Source: an uncultured Bacteriovorax sp. (lineage in GTDB: Bacteria > Bdellovibrionota > Bacteriovoracia > Bacteriovoracales > Bacteriovoracaceae). From it: a stretch of DNA of 36,331 nt. Below are positions 32,871 to 36,331 of this stretch, one piece after another; position 1 is the stretch's first letter; each line of letters opens with the position of its first letter. The notes under the pieces were generated by a model. The model was not told the DNA's origin. It saw only the letters and a list, made by a program, of their open reading frames with translations, and did not search any database. The translations under genes and the position numbers were made by a program. The DNA lies in contig CAMLRB010000005.1 of NCBI GenBank assembly GCA_946482295.1, positions 1 to 36,331 of the forward strand, in the 5' to 3' direction.

Positions 32871-33356
32871 ATGGCGAATATTCAAAACCACATTGTAAAA
32901 ACGGCCACTGGCCAGGAAAAATCCCTTCAAGATTACAAAGGCAAAGTCTTACTCATTGTTAATGTGGCCTCCCATTGTCGATATACAAGTCAATATACTG
33001 AGCTTGAAGAACTCTACCAAAAATATAAAGACCGCGGATTTGAAGTGCTAGCTTTCCCCTGCAATCAATTTGGCGGACAAGAACCAGGTGATGAAAAAGA
33101 AATTACAACATTCTGTAGCCTTAACTACGGTGTGACCTTCCCTATTTTTTCTAAAATAGATGTGAATGGAAGTAATGCTCATCCGTTATTTGTTGATCTC
33201 AAAAAATCTTTACCGGGTCTACTAGGATCAAAATTAATTAAATGGAATTTTACAAAATTTCTTGTCGATCGCCACGGGCATCCCGTCGCTCGTTATGCTC
33301 CAAAAGATAAACCTAAGGCCATGCTCAATCGAATTGAAAATCTTATAAATAACTAG
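32871..33356 (+). CDS. Glutathione peroxidase-family thiol peroxidase
   Basis: A 161-residue cytoplasmic enzyme that reduces hydrogen peroxide and lipid peroxides. The peroxidatic Cys is C36 in NVASHCRYTSQY, where the usual CGxT is CRYT. The catalytic Gln is in FGGQEPG (Q70) and the Trp in KWNFTKFLVD. A Cys at 82 in TFCSLNYGVTFPIF is in the helix where thioredoxin-dependent members carry the resolving Cys, so thioredoxin is the likely reductant despite the family name. FPCNQFG is standard. The stop overlaps the stop of the convergent MerR-type gene as CTAG. It lies next to a MerR-photolyase group, suggesting shared use under photo-oxidative stress. Confidence 0.92.
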   Translation: MANIQNHIVKTATGQEKSLQDYKGKVLLIVNVASHCRYTSQYTELEELYQKYKDRGFEVLAFPCNQFGGQEPGDEKEITTFCSLNYGVTFPIFSKIDVNGSNAHPLFVDLKKSLPGLLGSKLIKWNFTKFLVDRHGHPVARYAPKDKPKAMLNRIENLINN

Positions 33357-34273
33357 TGACGTTGAAGAAAGGACTGAACTTCATCTAATGTTTTTGCCAA
33401 TGAAATATTTTTTGAAGACGGCATATTAAATGTTGTGCCTTTCAAATTCAAAAAAAGAGATGAGAGATCACTTTTAATGATCTTGTGAATTTTTTCAGTC
33501 ATTGCGATCTGATCGTGAGAACTTCCCGCAAGAATAAGACTTTTTATCTGCAGTGATTTTACCAACTCTATAAGAGCTTCTGCACTCACTGTTCCACAAT
33601 AAATGTAAGCAACATTACTTTCATCGCAAAGGAGTCCAACACTTGCACTCTCCCATTCATGAGAACGATCAAATGAAGCTAGAAGAATTGGTTTTTTTCC
33701 GATGTCCTTTTTTCCTGTAGAAAAAAGATAGGAGTTCCAATGAAAGGCCATAAGAGAATGAATACTTTCCCTTTGAGAAGAGCTCATTTTGCTCTCTTGT
33801 GCTGTTTTCTCAACTGTAAACATAAATGGAAGAATAACTTTTTCAGCGTATTCACGTGACGTTAGCGCTGCCTTTAACTTTTGGAGTTCTTGACTGATGA
33901 CATCCAGATTCACACTAAGCAGTGCAAACTTTAAAATGGACAATGACTGATCAACATCAACAGTTGATTTTTCCTCCACTAATGTAAACGATTGTTCGCT
34001 TAAACTCTCTTCAGATTTTCCAAGATCAATCAAAAGTTTTTTTAGGTCGTTAATTGGGTGATTAGCCACTTTGGAAATTGAGTATCCAAGGAGGCACAAT
34101 TCGCTTAATAACATGAGCTTTTCGATGTCTTCTTTAGAATAGACGCGATGGCCGGAAGAATCACGCGATGGCACTAATGCTTTATAGCGTTTTTCCCAGG
34201 CGCGTATGGTATGGACGCCTACGCCTGATATCTTGGAAGCCATTTGAATTGTGTAAGCTGCGCTTATCACCAT
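33353..34273 (-). CDS. MerR-family regulator with degenerate CarH/LitR-like C-terminal domain
   Basis: A 306-residue regulator. Residues 7-75 are a MerR DNA-binding domain: YTIQMASKISGVGVHTIRAWEKRYKALVPSRDSSGHRVYSKEDIEKL. Next is a helical part (about 105-185) and then a Rossmann-like part (about 195-300) as in the B12-dependent photoreceptors CarH and LitR. The key cobalamin features are weak. The Trp and Glu-His motifs of the helical bundle are not seen, and the usual ExHxxG reads RSHEWE, keeping only the His (H205). It may therefore act without B12 or with another ligand. It is divergent from a TIGR01777-photolyase operon, a known partner arrangement for this family, and may control it and itself. 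Confidence 0.8.
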   Translation of the reverse strand: MVISAAYTIQMASKISGVGVHTIRAWEKRYKALVPSRDSSGHRVYSKEDIEKLMLLSELCLLGYSISKVANHPINDLKKLLIDLGKSEESLSEQSFTLVEEKSTVDVDQSLSILKFALLSVNLDVISQELQKLKAALTSREYAEKVILPFMFTVEKTAQESKMSSSQRESIHSLMAFHWNSYLFSTGKKDIGKKPILLASFDRSHEWESASVGLLCDESNVAYIYCGTVSAEALIELVKSLQIKSLILAGSSHDQIAMTEKIHKIIKSDLSSLFLNLKGTTFNMPSSKNISLAKTLDEVQSFLQRH

Positions 34274-34385
34274 AATAAAGTGTCTCGTCTAAAAATTGTC
34301 TACTCCATCTTAGCACCATCTCCCTGGTAAAAATACTATATAAACTTATAATCAAAGAAGGCCGCATAGACAGGAGTTTTACAAT
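34274..34385. promoter_or_regulatory. Divergent promoter region, MerR / epimerase-photolyase
   Basis: The 112-bp gap has a consensus -10 TATAAT at 34347-34352 for the + strand with no recognisable -35 (CCTGGT lies near that place). A good CAGGAG follows before the ATG at 34386. A missing -35 is common for promoters that need an activator. I could not identify a clear CarH/LitR-type palindrome. Confidence 0.5.
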
Positions 34386-35303
34386 ATGAAAATACTTATC
34401 ACGGGTGCTACTGGCTTTATTGGAACCCATCTTATTCATAAACTGTTAGAGAAAAATTTCACTGTACATGTTCTCTCTCGAAGTGCTCAATCGGCTAAAC
34501 AGCAATTTCCAAATGAAAGTGTTCGTGCATTTGACTGGCCTGACTTTCGCCAGTCACCTCCAACTGAAAGTTTGGAAGGTATCAGTGGAGTCATCCATCT
34601 TATGGGTGAAAATATCGCAGCTAAAAGATGGACGGACGAACAGAAAAAAATTCTCAGAGATTCAAGAGTCGAGTCACTGCAATCTTTGAATCGTGCCCTT
34701 AATGGTCGTTCTTTAGACTTTCTCATTTCAGCGAGTGCGATTGGACTCTACCCAGTGAACGCTTCAAACTCTCTCGATGAAAACGCTCCTGCAGGAAAAG
34801 GTTTTCTTCCTGAACTTTGTAAGGAGTGGGAAAAAACAGCGTTTGAAAGCAGAATTTATAAACGTATTGTGGCCATCAGAACTGGAGTTGTACTTGGAAA
34901 AGATGGAGGAGCACTTGGTAAAATGCTTACACCTTTTAAATTAGGACTTGGTGGACCTATTGGAGATGGTTATCAAAAAATGAGCTGGATTCATATTGAT
35001 GATCTCACTGATCTTTATGTCAAGGCCGTCCTCGATCAGACTATGTCTGGTCCATACAATGCTGTGGCCCCTGAGGTCGTCGATAACTTCACTTTCACTA
35101 AAGCTTTTGGACATGCTCTGCACCGACCAACACTTTTTCCGATACCTGAAACTGCTCTCAAAGTCATGTTTGGGGAAATGTCGACAGTTATGATTGATTC
35201 CCAATGGGTTGTACCGAAAAGGATTTCTGAAACAGACTTTCATTTTAAACACACAAACATCAATGAAGCGCTCGAGAGTCTCTTTCATTCAGGTCACAAA
35301 TGA
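34386..35303 (+). CDS. TIGR01777-family NAD-dependent epimerase/SDR (YfcH-like)
   Basis: A 305-residue Rossmann-fold protein. The nucleotide site is ITGATGFIGTHLIHKLL near the N-terminus. GVIHLMGENIAAKRWTDEQKKILRDSRVESLQSL is the hallmark of the TIGR01777 (YfcH/SDR39U1) branch. The later SASAIGLYP, with the catalytic Tyr region, KEWEKTA, and MSWIHIDDL are also family-specific, as is the C-terminal DUF1731-like part around FGEMSTVMIDSQWVVPKRI. The substrate is not known for the family. The gene is often linked to photolyases and light-responsive MerR genes, as here. The stop overlaps the photolyase start (ATGA). Confidence 0.9.
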   Translation: MKILITGATGFIGTHLIHKLLEKNFTVHVLSRSAQSAKQQFPNESVRAFDWPDFRQSPPTESLEGISGVIHLMGENIAAKRWTDEQKKILRDSRVESLQSLNRALNGRSLDFLISASAIGLYPVNASNSLDENAPAGKGFLPELCKEWEKTAFESRIYKRIVAIRTGVVLGKDGGALGKMLTPFKLGLGGPIGDGYQKMSWIHIDDLTDLYVKAVLDQTMSGPYNAVAPEVVDNFTFTKAFGHALHRPTLFPIPETALKVMFGEMSTVMIDSQWVVPKRISETDFHFKHTNINEALESLFHSGHK

Positions 35304-36331
35304 AAAGAGCTCTCTGTTGGATTAGACGAGATCTTCGAGTTCATGATCATTATGCTTTAGCTAGTGCTTTGAAAGAAAACGATGAAGTTTATGTTGTCTT
35401 TGTTTTTGATGATTTAATTTTGAATAAACTTGATCATAAACAAGATAGAAGACTCACCTTCATTCACGAAAGTTTAGTTGAAGTAAATCTAGAATTGCAA
35501 AAACATAAAAGTGAACTCATCATTCGAAAAGGTGATCCAACTGAAGAAATTCCAAAACTTTTGCAAGAACTCGAATGCGGAGCACTTTATTTCAATCGAG
35601 ACTATGAACCGTATGCTAAAAAAAGAGATGAAGCAGTTTTAAAAAGATGCCAGAAGCTAAACATTTCTGTATCCCATTTCAAAGATCATGTTTTTAATGA
35701 AAAACATGAAATTCTCAATCTGAGTGGGGCCATTTATAAAGTTTACACGCCCTACAAGAATAAATGGCTAGAAACGTTTCAAGCTCAAGATTCATTTATT
35801 CCCGATTACAAATGTGATTTGAAAAAACTTGGCCCCAATAAAAATATCAAATCTATGCCACTTAAAACGGTCATAGCAAAATTAGGTTTTGAAGAAACTG
35901 ACAATATGATTAAAGGCGGAACCTCGCACGGTTTTCAAATGCTCTCTCACTTCAAAAAACATATGCCCAATTATAAAATTGGTCGAGATTTTCCAGCTCT
36001 CGAGCAAACAAGTAAGCTCTCTACTCATTTAAGGATGGGAACCCTCTCTTTAAGAGATCTCATGCGTGAAGCTCTCAAAGAAAAAAATGAAGGATCGTCC
36101 GTCTGGTTGTCCGAACTCATCTGGCGGGATTTCTATCAGATGATCCTTGATGTTTATCCTCGTATTGAAAAACATGCGTACAAAAGCGAATATGATGCTC
36201 TGGAATGGTCAGGCAGTAATGAAGAATTCGCGGCCTGGTGTAATGGTCAAACAGGTTATCCAATCGTCGATGCGGCCATGCGTTGCTTGAATGAAACGGG
36301 TTTCATGCATAACAGATTGCGAATGGTAACC
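35300..36331 (+). CDS. phrB: Deoxyribodipyrimidine photolyase (3' partial)
   Basis: 344 residues are visible; the gene runs off the window end. CWIRRDLRVHDHYALASAL is the typical antenna-binding start. The C-terminal FAD region includes LSTHLRMGTLSLRDL, ELIWRDFYQMIL and WCNGQTGYPIVDAAMRCLNETGFMHNRLRMV, the family core that contacts flavin and DNA. This is a class I CPD-type photolyase, which repairs UV-induced pyrimidine dimers with blue light. Cryptochrome-DASH is less likely on the pattern, but the deciding C-terminal end is missing. It starts inside the end of the epimerase gene, so the two are translationally coupled. Confidence 0.93.
   Translation, partial: MKRALCWIRRDLRVHDHYALASALKENDEVYVVFVFDDLILNKLDHKQDRRLTFIHESLVEVNLELQKHKSELIIRKGDPTEEIPKLLQELECGALYFNRDYEPYAKKRDEAVLKRCQKLNISVSHFKDHVFNEKHEILNLSGAIYKVYTPYKNKWLETFQAQDSFIPDYKCDLKKLGPNKNIKSMPLKTVIAKLGFEETDNMIKGGTSHGFQMLSHFKKHMPNYKIGRDFPALEQTSKLSTHLRMGTLSLRDLMREALKEKNEGSSVWLSELIWRDFYQMILDVYPRIEKHAYKSEYDALEWSGSNEEFAAWCNGQTGYPIVDAAMRCLNETGFMHNRLRMVT

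Overview
The window looks like chromosomal DNA from a predatory or gliding member of the Bdellovibrionota, most like the Bacteriovorax/Peredibacter side. This is inferred from content, not from a database match. The signs are an AT-rich genome (about 40% G+C by eye), an operon resembling the Myxococcus/Bdellovibrio Glt-Agl gliding machine, a TIGR02147-type regulator, many secreted proteins of lineage-specific type, and tightly packed genes. No rRNA, tRNA, CRISPR array, IS element or prophage is visible.

Region 1 (1-9829, + strand) is one long operon for an energised trans-envelope machine. In order it encodes a proline-rich vWA protein (cut by the window start), an outer-membrane beta-barrel, a TPR protein, a small exported protein, a 984-residue TPR protein, a GltE-like TPR lipoprotein, an ExbB/TolQ-type stator, an ExbD-type stator and a TonB-like protein with an AgmX/PglI C-terminal domain. 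A strong hairpin terminator closes it. Facing it is a large secreted beta-solenoid protein (9869-12088, -).

Region 2 (12185-16183, +) has a TIGR02147 regulator with a good promoter, then a histidine kinase followed by two exported solute-binding proteins, probably one sensory operon.

Region 3 (16207-20816, +) is the most striking unit: an ArsR-type repressor, a complete PstSCAB phosphate transporter and an ArsM arsenite methyltransferase in one transcript. Two adjacent 16-bp palindromes sit on the promoter. It appears to join arsenic sensing, selective phosphate uptake and arsenic methylation. No arsC, arsB or acr3 is present in the window.

Region 4 (20873-25890, -) has three paralogous secreted HELGHH zinc proteases, with a topoisomerase III gene between the first and second. 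Clear terminators follow the second and third proteases.

Region 5 (26053-32779) holds a MipA/OmpV-like outer-membrane protein, a divergent HD-GYP protein with a pseudo-receiver, a four-gene metal-associated operon resembling Vibrio zrg (DUF3299, DUF2796/ZrgA, ABC ATPase, FtsX/MacB-like permease), and a two-gene ABC-2 exporter whose ATPase gene carries an in-frame TAA.

Region 6 (32801-36331) has a glutathione peroxidase, a MerR/CarH-like regulator with a degenerate cobalamin domain, a TIGR01777 epimerase and a DNA photolyase (cut by the window end). It looks like a light and oxidative-damage response group.
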